A DNA stretch of 6,509 bases from an uncultured Eggerthellaceae bacterium. GTDB taxonomy: Bacteria > Actinomycetota > Coriobacteriia > Coriobacteriales > Eggerthellaceae. The notes beneath the pieces were generated by a model, which searched no databases, was not told the DNA's origin, and saw nothing but the letters and a program-made list of their open reading frames with translations. Positions 1 through 5,571 of this stretch are shown piece by piece; positions within the stretch are counted from its first letter, which is position 1, and each line of letters opens with the position of its first letter. A program made the translations under genes and the position numbers. The stretch covers positions 1 through 6,509 of the forward strand of contig CABVEH010000071.1 in assembly GCA_902497215.1 (NCBI GenBank), given 5' to 3'.

Positions 1-713
1 TTCATGCGCGGGTTGTAGCCTTCGACGACGAGCCGATGCCGGTGTGGAGCCCAAGCTACGTGGAGGGCGACATCGGAAGCGCCTCCAACGACGGCTTCTA
101 CAACCCGAAGGCCAAGGACTACCCGCTGTCGATGGTCACGCCCGTATCGATCTACCGTCAGCATTCAGCCCACGACAACAATCCGTTCATGCGCGAGGAC
201 GTCTATCGCCATGGCGTGTGGATTTCCGGCGTCGACGCAGCGGCCCGCGGCATCAAGGACGGCGACCTGTGCCGTGTCTACAGCGACCGCGGCGAAGCGA
301 TGCTGCCGGCCTATGTCACCAGCCGTTGCATGCCCGGCACCACCGCCATTTTCCATGGCGGCTGGTTCCAGACCAACGGCGAGGACGCGGAGATGAACAA
401 CTTCGGGCAGGACATGCGCGGAGCGCCCAACATACTGCTCGATGACAGCCATCTGCCGCACATACAGGGCGCGCTGATCATCGCCGGCCTGTGCGAGGTC
501 GAAAAGGCTGCCGATGGCGACGTTGAAGGTTTCGGCTCGGAGGCGCAGCGCGGCGGTTCCCGAGGTGCCGCCGTCGCCATCAGGACGCGCGATGCGCTGG
601 CGCAGAAGGACGGCAACCGTGATGCCGCCGCTGTCGCCATTGCCGAGCGTGCCGCCCAGGCCCAGGAGGCAGAGATTGCCCAGGATCCGACCACGCCGGC
701 AGAGAACGCCTAA
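1..713 (+). CDS. Molybdopterin-dependent oxidoreductase, DMSO reductase family, catalytic subunit (C-terminal part only)
   Basis: The reading frame (first full codon at position 3) is open to the left edge, so the gene starts outside the window and the ATG at 36 is internal. About 236 residues are visible. They match the C-terminal molybdopterin-dinucleotide-binding domain of DmsA-like enzymes: a TPVSIYRQHS segment, the VWISGVDAAARGIKDGD stretch, then VYSDRGEAMLPAYVT, an MPGTTAIFHGGW motif, and a domain end at CEVEK (to about nt 506). Such enzymes carry a bis-MGD molybdenum cofactor and often an N-terminal 4Fe-4S cluster, and reduce S-oxides, N-oxides or other small molecules. The visible part does not identify the substrate. 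After EVEK there is a 68-residue Ala/Arg/Gln/Glu-rich tail (nt 507-710) that I do not recognise from the family. The Fe-S partner gene begins 22 bp downstream. The class is clear; DMSO reductase itself is not proven, and catechol dehydroxylase-like or other reductase roles are possible. Confidence 0.9.
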   Translation, partial: HARVVAFDDEPMPVWSPSYVEGDIGSASNDGFYNPKAKDYPLSMVTPVSIYRQHSAHDNNPFMREDVYRHGVWISGVDAAARGIKDGDLCRVYSDRGEAMLPAYVTSRCMPGTTAIFHGGWFQTNGEDAEMNNFGQDMRGAPNILLDDSHLPHIQGALIIAGLCEVEKAADGDVEGFGSEAQRGGSRGAAVAIRTRDALAQKDGNRDAAAVAIAERAAQAQEAEIAQDPTTPAENA

Positions 714-735
714 GAGAGGAAAGGAGGAGAGAACC

Positions 736-1479
736 ATGACCCAGTACGGATTCATGTTCGATATGAACCGCTGCTACGCCTGCCAGGCGTGCAGCATCGC
801 CTGCAAGGACTGGAACGGCATAGACCCAGGTGCCGAGAAGTGGATGACCGTCTACGAGTGGGAGAAGGGGACGTTCCCCAACATCCGACTCAACGCACTG
901 GCATTCCCATGTGCGCACTGCGAGGACCCCAGCTGCATGAAGGCGTGCCCCAACGGTGCGATCTACAAGGAGGACGAGTTCGGCGCCGTGCTCGTCGACC
1001 AGGACAAGTGCCAAGGTTGCCGCAAGTGCTACGACGCATGCCCTTACGGCTCTCCGAAGTTCGCCACCGACGAGCCGGACTGCAAGATGAGCAAGTGCAC
1101 CATGTGCATCGACCGCCTCGCCGAGGGCATGCAGCCCATCTGCACTCTTTCCTGCCCGCTACGTGCCTTCGACTTCGGCCCACTTGACGAGCTGGTCGAG
1201 AAGTACGGCGACGTGCGCTACTGCGAGGGCATGCCTAGCCCCGACGCCACAAAGCCGGCGTATGTGATCTTGAACCCGCGCGAGAAGAAACAGCTGATTC
1301 CCTACGACACCGACGAGGCGATCAGGCTGAACCAGCAGCGCGGAGACCTGGGCACGATGTTCGAGAGCCCTGAGAGCCTGACGAACTTCGAGGAGGGCAC
1401 CATCGGTCGCGACGGGCTGAAGATGAAGTTCGAAAGCAACGCCGAACTGATGCGCGCCACGCGTAACGACATGGCCTAA
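736..1479 (+). CDS. 4Fe-4S ferredoxin-type electron-transfer subunit of a molybdoenzyme (DmsB-like)
   Basis: This 247-residue protein passes electrons through iron-sulfur clusters to the molybdoenzyme encoded just upstream. Four Cys groups fit four 4Fe-4S clusters: C13-C16-C19-C23 (CYACQACSIAC), C59-C62-C67-C71 (CAHCEDPSCMKACP), C92-C95-C98-C102 (CQGCRKCYDACP), and C121-C124-C136-C140 (CTMC...CTLSCP), as in DmsB/NrfC/PhsB proteins. C116 is an additional Cys. There is no signal peptide or membrane segment, which suits a cytoplasmic subunit or one carried with its partner. The start at 736 is chosen because AAAGGAGG (720-727) sits 8 nt upstream and MTQYGFMFDMNRC is the usual family N-terminus; the frame is open further upstream but overlaps the molybdoenzyme gene. 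The protein is longer than E. coli DmsB (about 205 residues) because of a C-terminal part from about residue 150. No anchor gene of DmsC or NrfD type follows; the next gene is a permease. Confidence 0.93.
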   Translation: MTQYGFMFDMNRCYACQACSIACKDWNGIDPGAEKWMTVYEWEKGTFPNIRLNALAFPCAHCEDPSCMKACPNGAIYKEDEFGAVLVDQDKCQGCRKCYDACPYGSPKFATDEPDCKMSKCTMCIDRLAEGMQPICTLSCPLRAFDFGPLDELVEKYGDVRYCEGMPSPDATKPAYVILNPREKKQLIPYDTDEAIRLNQQRGDLGTMFESPESLTNFEEGTIGRDGLKMKFESNAELMRATRNDMA

Positions 1480-1494
1480 TCGGCGATACCGACC

Positions 1495-1502
1495 AGAGGA
1501 GG
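1495..1502 (+). promoter_or_regulatory. Strong ribosome binding site of the GntP-type permease
   Basis: AGAGGAGG lies 7 nt before the ATG at 1510, in the 30-bp gap after the Fe-S subunit gene. It fixes the start codon. With no promoter or terminator visible in the gap, it supports cotranscription of the three genes. Confidence 0.75.
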
Positions 1503-1509
1503 AAACAAC

Positions 1510-2829
1510 ATGGAGTGGATAGGAGTAATCGGCATCATCGTCGGTCTCGTATTCTTCGTCGTGGCCGCCATGCGCGGCTGGAACGTGCTGATCACGTCCG
1601 TCGTGACAGCCATCATCATCGCCCTTACCAACGGTATGGACATCATGAATGCCATGGTGGGCACCGAGCAGTCCTACGTGAGCGGCTTGGCCGGGTTCAT
1701 ACGGGGCAACCTGCTCATCTTCATGGGCGGCGCCATAATGGGCGAGTTCATGGACAAGTCGGGCGCAGCCAAAGCCATCGCCCAAGCCATCATGAACAAG
1801 GTGGGCACCAAGAGCCCCTATTTCGTGCTGCTGGGCATTTCTGCGGTAGGCGCGCTGCTGACCTATGCGGGCATATCCATGTTCGTGGCCATGTTCGCAC
1901 TCATTCCGCTGGCGCGTCCGATGTTCCGCGAGTGCAACATCCCTTGGCATCTGTTCTGCGCGGCGTGGACCTTGGGCGCTTGCTCGTTCACCATGGCCAT
2001 GATCCCCGGCGTGCCCGCAATTGCGTGGATCAATGCCGCCAATGGCTGCGGAGTCTCCCTTACGGCTGCCCCCATCATGGGCATCGTGGGCTCCATCATC
2101 GCCATCGTGGTGAGCTGCATCTACATCAAGTTCGCCCTCAAGCGTGCCGAGGCGAAGGGTCAGCACTTCGAGGCTGACGCCGACGACATCGCCGTTGAGG
2201 AAGACCAGAACATCCCCAACCTGTTCCTGGCATTGCTGCCCTTGATTCTGCTGATCGGCACCATCATCGGCCTGTCCGCGACCGGCATGAAGAACGTCGT
2301 GTACATCGGTATGGTCGTGGGCATCATCGCCTCCATTGCATGTTTCTTCAAGTACGTTCCCAGCATGCGCGATGCGCTTGGCAAGGGTGCCGTAGCGGGC
2401 ATGGGGCCGGCCGTGTTTACCTCTGCTGCCGTCGGCGTGGGCACCGTGGCTGCCGCTTCGGTGGGCTTTACGGTCATATACGAGGCCATCTTCGCTATGC
2501 CGGGCGGCACGTATGTGTCGGCTGCCACCATGGCAGCAGCCCTGGGCGGCATCATGGGTTCTGGTTCGGGTGCCGTGGGCATCATCTCGCAGAATTTCCT
2601 GGCGCCCTATCTGGCGACCGGCGTCGACCCGGCGGCTCTGGCGAAGATTATCGCCACGTCGGCCACCATCGGCGGCGCGCTGCCTAACTCCGGTGCCATG
2701 TTCGGCATGCTGGCAGCCATGGGCCTGAACCACAAGAACTCCTACAAGCACATCGCCGCCATTTCGATCGGGGCAGGCATGTGCGCGTTGGTGGTCATGA
2801 TAATCATGGCGAACCTGGGCATCGTCTAG
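1510..2829 (+). CDS. GntP-family permease (gluconate/organic-anion:H+ symporter type)
   Basis: This 439-residue, very hydrophobic membrane protein resembles the GntP family (gluconate:H+ symporters and related permeases, usually about 440-450 residues). It begins directly with a membrane helix (MEWIGVIGIIVGLVFFVVAAMR). It has a GxFIRGNLLIFMGGAIMGEFMDKSG region at 61-85, a TLGACSFTMAMIPGVPAIAWI segment at 154-174, a hydrophilic loop at about 210-236 (KRAEAKG...EEDQN), and a second half with repeated Gly/Ala-rich helices, including GGIMGSGSGAVGIISQNF at 346-363 and IGGALPNSGAM at 387-397. The two-half layout around a charged central loop fits the wider ion-transporter superfamily. It would act in the cytoplasmic membrane, probably importing an organic acid with protons. 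The 30-bp gap to the Fe-S gene places it in the molybdoenzyme operon, so it may carry that enzyme's substrate or product; this is inference. The exact solute cannot be read from the sequence. Confidence 0.82.
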   Translation: MEWIGVIGIIVGLVFFVVAAMRGWNVLITSVVTAIIIALTNGMDIMNAMVGTEQSYVSGLAGFIRGNLLIFMGGAIMGEFMDKSGAAKAIAQAIMNKVGTKSPYFVLLGISAVGALLTYAGISMFVAMFALIPLARPMFRECNIPWHLFCAAWTLGACSFTMAMIPGVPAIAWINAANGCGVSLTAAPIMGIVGSIIAIVVSCIYIKFALKRAEAKGQHFEADADDIAVEEDQNIPNLFLALLPLILLIGTIIGLSATGMKNVVYIGMVVGIIASIACFFKYVPSMRDALGKGAVAGMGPAVFTSAAVGVGTVAAASVGFTVIYEAIFAMPGGTYVSAATMAAALGGIMGSGSGAVGIISQNFLAPYLATGVDPAALAKIIATSATIGGALPNSGAMFGMLAAMGLNHKNSYKHIAAISIGAGMCALVVMIIMANLGIV

Positions 2830-2838
2830 ACGGGAGCC

Positions 2839-2860
2839 AAGCGGGCCCTGCGGGCCCCTT
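2839..2860 (+). terminator. Compact GC-rich hairpin after the permease gene (possible terminator)
   Basis: GGGCCC (2843-2848) and GGGCCC (2852-2857) can pair around a TGC loop, and AAG (2839-2841) pairs with CTT (2858-2860) if one C is bulged. It starts 10 nt after the permease stop codon. There is no U-run directly after it; a pure pyrimidine tract (2874-2889) follows 13 nt later. Position favours termination of the molybdoenzyme operon, but the missing U-tail keeps confidence low. Confidence 0.45.
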
Positions 2861-2890
2861 GAACAAGACAACATCCTTCCTTCTTTCTCG

Positions 2891-2930
2891 CCGGGTGCGG
2901 GGCCAGACCCCTAGCGGGCCCCGCGCCCGG
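2891..2930. other. Long perfect hairpin upstream of the NCS1 permease
   Basis: The arms 2891-2904 (CCGGGTGCGGGGCC) and 2917-2930 (GGCCCCGCGCCCGG) pair over 14 bp with a single G·U, around a 12-nt loop (2905-2916). The structure is almost entirely G-C. It ends 11 nt before the SD of the next gene and has no U-run on either strand. It may be a terminator of the upstream operon, an attenuator, or a leader structure of the permease mRNA. An inner GGGG-CCAGA-CCCC hairpin (2899-2911) competes with the long stem. Confidence 0.6.
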
Positions 2931-2953
2931 TCACTTGCTTCGGAGGAATCGCT

Positions 2954-4348
2954 ATGGACGGACAAGAGGCCCAAAGACCGGGCCGGAAGCCCTCCCTTTT
3001 CAGCCGCGTGCCCGAAAGCGACCGGCTGGCATGGCCCGATATCGCCGCAATACTCTCCGGCGTGGTATCCAGCCTGTCCAAGCTCATGGGAGGCGGCATC
3101 GTCGCCTTCTATGCCGGCTGCCAGATGGGCGGGGTCACGGTTGCCATCACTTTCGTTCTTTCGTTCGTCCTCACCTATCTGGTGGGCAAGATCTGCTATC
3201 GCGAAGGGCTTCCCAACAACGTCGTCTCGCGGTACTACATCTTCGGCAAGAAGGGGTCGGTGGCTGGTTCGCTTATTTGGATATTCGTGCTGGTGGGCGT
3301 GCTGGCGGTGGGCACCGTTCAGCTGGGAAACGCCGTGCTGTTCGCCTTTGGCTGGGAAAGCGAGGTTGCTCGCTGGGCCTTGTTCGTCGGCATCTCGTGC
3401 GTCTGGGTGCTGATGGCGCTTTTCGGTACGAAGGTGATTGCGCGCATGAACGCCGTTTTCGTCGTGGCCCTGTTCTGTGTCATGGGCTATGTGGTCTATC
3501 TGATGGCGGCCGATGGGCAACTGGTCGATGCAGCCACCCACGGCGTATTGATTCCAGGCGTCGAACCCCTTGAGGGCTTCTCCTATTCGGTGAACTATGC
3601 CATCATGACCAGCGGGCTGATGGCGCTCTTCGCAGCCGACTTCACCCGCTTCGCGCGCAAGGAGCGCGACTTGTTGCCCATATCGCTGACGGGCAGCCTG
3701 TTCGCAATCCTCACTTACGCGTTCGGCGCGCTGATCGTCTTCTACGGCTTCCATCAATCGGTGGACTACTTCCTGGCTCAGGGGATGGCTCCCGACCTTG
3801 CCGCAAATGCGGCCGTCACCAATCCCGGAATCTCGCTGGTGCTGGCGTCGGGTGGCATCGGGCTGGCAATCATATGCCTGTCTCAGATGAAGGTGGAGAC
3901 GTCGAACTCCATCGGAGGGGCGAACGCCGTGTCTAACCTGGTGAACTCGCTGACCGGCAAGACGGTCCCGTGGGCCGTGGCCGTCATCCTTGCGAACGCC
4001 ATCGGCCTGGTGTTCATCATGTGCAACATCCTCGACCAGATCAATGCCTTCATGAGCTACGGGTCGATACTCACCACGTCGTGGTGCATCCTGCTGATCA
4101 CCGACTATTACCTTGTGCGTGGAAAGATGGGAATAGGCTCGCGCGAGATCCGCATCGACGGCAAGGAAGAGTCGGTTAACTGGCGAGGGATCTCTACGCT
4201 GGCCATAGTGACCGTGGTCGCCAGCGTGCTTTACGCGACGGGCGTGTTGGCGGTGCCTTTCCTGCTGGTCGCTCCTGCCACCGTCGTGCTGTATACAGCC
4301 ATCAGCTATGTGCAGCGCGACCGGGTCCGCGCGGCCTCTGGATGCTAG
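2954..4348 (+). CDS. NCS1-type permease (cytosine/purine/hydantoin permease family, CodB-like)
   Basis: This 464-residue membrane protein has about a dozen hydrophobic segments and looks like a nucleobase:cation symporter-1 family member. The cytoplasmic N-terminus (1-28) precedes a first helix region with LSKLMGGGIVAFYAGCQMGG (41-60). Other typical stretches are GLPNNVVSRYYIFGKKGS (85-102), the loop AADFTRFARKERD (227-239) after the middle helices, QMKVETSNSIGGANAVSNLV (311-330), and ITDYYLVRGKMG (382-393) before the last two helices. The family imports cytosine, purines, allantoin, hydantoins or thiamine-like compounds with Na+ or H+; the substrate here cannot be assigned. The start at 2954 is set by GGAGGA (2942-2947), 6 nt upstream. 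No good promoter was found in the 124-bp gap, so transcription could be read-through past the two hairpins or from an unrecognised promoter. A terminator-like hairpin follows the stop codon directly. Confidence 0.82.
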   Translation: MDGQEAQRPGRKPSLFSRVPESDRLAWPDIAAILSGVVSSLSKLMGGGIVAFYAGCQMGGVTVAITFVLSFVLTYLVGKICYREGLPNNVVSRYYIFGKKGSVAGSLIWIFVLVGVLAVGTVQLGNAVLFAFGWESEVARWALFVGISCVWVLMALFGTKVIARMNAVFVVALFCVMGYVVYLMAADGQLVDAATHGVLIPGVEPLEGFSYSVNYAIMTSGLMALFAADFTRFARKERDLLPISLTGSLFAILTYAFGALIVFYGFHQSVDYFLAQGMAPDLAANAAVTNPGISLVLASGGIGLAIICLSQMKVETSNSIGGANAVSNLVNSLTGKTVPWAVAVILANAIGLVFIMCNILDQINAFMSYGSILTTSWCILLITDYYLVRGKMGIGSREIRIDGKEESVNWRGISTLAIVTVVASVLYATGVLAVPFLLVAPATVVLYTAISYVQRDRVRAASGC

Positions 4349-4389
4349 GTGCGCCTTTAGGGACGGCCCGAAAGCGCACGGCTTGTTTA
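4349..4389 (+). terminator. Terminator-like hairpin at the end of the NCS1 permease gene
   Basis: Directly after the stop codon, GTGCGC (4349-4354) pairs with GCGCAC (4374-4379). With C4355 bulged, TTT (4356-4358) pairs with AAA (4371-4373). After one A/G mismatch, GGG (4360-4362) pairs with CCC (4367-4369) around an ACGG loop, giving about 12 bp. The tail GGCTTGTTTA is only moderately T-rich. The promoter-like element of the next gene begins about 30 bp later, which agrees with a transcript end here. Confidence 0.6.
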
Positions 4390-4415
4390 CGGCTAGCGGC
4401 GTCGGCGCGCCCTGC

Positions 4416-4431
4416 TGCTACAATGAGCCCA
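4416..4431 (+). promoter_or_regulatory. Extended -10 promoter of the HAD phosphatase gene, placed for a leaderless mRNA
   Basis: TGC-TACAAT (4416-4424) is an extended -10 element (TGnTAnnnT). Only 6 nt separate it from the ATG at 4431, so the predicted transcription start falls on or within a base or two of the start codon. No SD-like sequence is present in the bases before the ATG. I see no convincing -35 at the usual distance; TTGTTT at 4383-4388 is too far away. Confidence 0.6.
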
Positions 4432-5090
4432 TGGAACAGCGCAAGTTCGACACTTTCATATTCGACCTCGACGGAACCCTGCTCGACACGGTTCCCGACC
4501 TGACGCTGCTCACCAACCGCATTCTGCGCGACGTGGGCGCGCCCGAGCACACCCAGGAGGAAATCCTCAGCTACGTAGGAGCGGGCGTGAGGCGTCTCAT
4601 ATACCTGGCTCTTCCCGCCGACGCTTCCGAAGAGACGCGCGAGGAGGCCATGGCGCTCTGGAACGAGCATTTCATGGAATACTACGAGCACACGGTGCCG
4701 TTCCCAGGCGTCGTCGAGCTTCTGGCGCAATTGCGCGAACGCGGCATCGGGCTGGGCGTCGTGTCCAACAAGCTGCAGCCCGGGGTGGACGTCATAATGA
4801 ACCGCCTGCTGCCCGGCATGGTGGACGTCATGTTCGGCGAAAGCGGGCTGATACCCCGAAAGCCCGACCCCAAGGGCATACAGACCGCCATGAAGTTCTT
4901 GAAGACGGCCGCCCCCGACACCATATATATAGGTGACTCGCCCGGGGACGTGAAGGCAGGACGCAACGCGGGAACCGCCACTGCCGCCGTGCTTTGGGGC
5001 TATCACAAGAAGGAAGACTTCAAGGCCGAGGACGCCGAGCCCGACATATACGTCGAGCATCCACTGGATCTGCTGGCCTTCGCCAAGTAA
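4431..5090 (+). CDS. HAD-superfamily phosphatase, phosphoglycolate phosphatase-like (Gph/PGP type)
   Basis: This 219-residue soluble protein carries all four HAD motifs. Motif I is FDLDGTLLDT with nucleophile D12 and acid/base D14. Motif II is GVVSNK with S112. Motif III is K144 in RKPDP. Motif IV is IGDSPGDVKAG with D169 and D173. The helical C1 cap lies between motifs I and II (about residues 20-90) and includes EEILSYVGAGVRRLIYLAL, typical of phosphoglycolate phosphatase and related small-phosphate phosphatases. The fold hydrolyses phosphate monoesters with Mg2+ through an aspartyl-phosphate. The substrate is uncertain: phosphoglycolate, a sugar phosphate or a pyrophosphatase-like role are all possible. 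The start at 4431 is preferred although the frame is open back to 4308, because that upstream part overlaps the permease gene, would carry a non-family N-terminus, and 4431 lies exactly downstream of a -10 element. The gene seems to be monocistronic, followed by the long palindromic repeat. Confidence 0.9.
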   Translation: MEQRKFDTFIFDLDGTLLDTVPDLTLLTNRILRDVGAPEHTQEEILSYVGAGVRRLIYLALPADASEETREEAMALWNEHFMEYYEHTVPFPGVVELLAQLRERGIGLGVVSNKLQPGVDVIMNRLLPGMVDVMFGESGLIPRKPDPKGIQTAMKFLKTAAPDTIYIGDSPGDVKAGRNAGTATAAVLWGYHKKEDFKAEDAEPDIYVEHPLDLLAFAK

Positions 5091-5110
5091 CCCTGCGTCA
5101 CTTTTGCACC

Positions 5111-5118
5111 GCCATGTT
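5111..5118. repeat. Short direct repeat flanking the palindromic element (left copy; right copy at 5279-5286)
   Basis: GCCATGTT occurs immediately left of the inverted repeat (5111-5118) and again at 5279-5286, 14 nt beyond its right end. It could be a target-site duplication of a small mobile element occupying 5119-5278, but the 14-nt asymmetry and the short length also allow chance. Confidence 0.3.
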
Positions 5119-5264
5119 TGTGTCGTGGGTGACAGTGGTCGGGTCTTTTGTCACGTGGGTGACAGTGGTCGGGTCTTTTGTCACATTGCGCAGATAGTCA
5201 AATCGATGGGAAGTATTTTCTGCACAACGTGACAAAAGACCCGACCACTGTCACCCACGACACA
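5119..5264. repeat. Long inverted repeat / palindromic element (MITE- or REPIN-like)
   Basis: Positions 5119-5156 are the exact reverse complement of 5227-5264 (38 bp). Alternatively 5155-5194 pairs with 5219-5258 over 40 bp with only two mismatches (A5185/C5228 and C5189/A5224) around a 24-nt loop. If one unit of the internal tandem duplication is removed, the element reads as a single hairpin with 46-bp arms. No protein is encoded inside. It lies between the HAD gene and the rpsF operon. It could be a dispersed non-autonomous element or a bidirectional transcription stop; the run of four T in each direct copy, and four A in the inverted copy, is too short to prove termination. Confidence 0.85.
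5125..5184. repeat. Exact tandem duplication of a 30-bp unit within the palindrome
   Basis: Units 5125-5154 and 5155-5184 are identical over 30 bp and adjoin without a gap; the reverse complement of the same unit is at 5229-5258. Each unit ends in its own small inverted repeat, GTGACA (e.g. 5129-5134) and TGTCAC (5149-5154), separated by 14 nt including GGTCGGGTC. The absence of any difference between copies points to a recent duplication or to homogenisation. Confidence 0.93.
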
Positions 5265-5545
5265 TCGCGCAAGGTTCGGCCATGTTGCGTAGAGTCCAAC
5301 GTTCGGCCTGGGTTTGTCATACGTATGGCAGCATTTCGGCCCAGAAGCGCTCGAAGTTAGGTTCAAGAAAGGTCTTGTCACAGCGTTCTGTAACCCGCGT
5401 TTCGAACCGCGCGGCTATGATGCATCCAAGCGCCGGCGGAAAATCGGCCACGCCGGTGCCGGGGACGAAGTGGGGTCGATGGTCGTGGGGGACACTGGCG
5501 CTGGTTATGGATTTCGCAGGACGGCTGGGATTCTTGCTTGCCTTC
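5265..5545. other. Intergenic stretch without a supported gene
   Basis: About 280 bp between the palindromic element and the rpsF promoter. Open frames here lack an SD and have Arg/Ser-rich, non-protein-like translations. There is a near-palindrome CGCG-T-TTCGAA-C-CGCG at 5396-5411 and a segment (5482-5498) resembling part of the repeat unit upstream. I see no tRNA, no convincing promoter and no coding signal; it may be decayed sequence. Confidence 0.6.
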
Positions 5546-5554
5546 TGCTAAACT
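5546..5554 (+). promoter_or_regulatory. Probable promoter (extended -10) of the rpsF operon
   Basis: TGC-TAAACT (5546-5554) fits the extended -10 pattern TGnTAnnnT, the same form as the element before the HAD gene. The predicted transcript would start near 5561, leaving a leader of about 60 nt. No clear -35 box lies 16-18 nt upstream. The alternative TATTGT at 5563-5568 with TTGCCT at 5538-5543 has 19-nt spacing and is less convincing. Confidence 0.45.
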
Positions 5555-5571
5555 GTTCAGGCTATTGTCCT

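Noticed and set aside
1491..1502. Identical 12-mer GACCAGAGGAGG before the GntP-type permease and rpsF (5602-5613)
   Set aside because: Most of it is SD sequence, the flanks differ, and no CTCTGG partner precedes the first copy, so shared regulation is not supported.
1159..2874. Long open frame on the minus strand opposite the permease gene
   Set aside because: Its translation is rich in His, Asp, Gly and Arg with no domain, it is antisense to a clear membrane protein gene with a strong SD, and such mirror frames are common in GC-rich DNA.
2804..3757. Minus-strand open frame across the NCS1 permease start
   Set aside because: It is a mirror frame of a well-supported gene, with a low-complexity polar translation and no recognisable motif.
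4308..4430. Upstream extension of the HAD phosphatase reading frame
   Set aside because: It overlaps the permease end, the terminator-like hairpin and the promoter; the family N-terminus begins at the ATG at 4431.
5111..5264. CRISPR array
   Set aside because: The direct copies adjoin without spacers and the third copy is inverted, which is not CRISPR architecture.
5396..5411. TTCGAA-centred near-palindrome resembling a tRNA T-arm
   Set aside because: The bases around TTCGAAC do not form a T-stem (T5400 faces C5408), and no acceptor, D or anticodon arm is found nearby.
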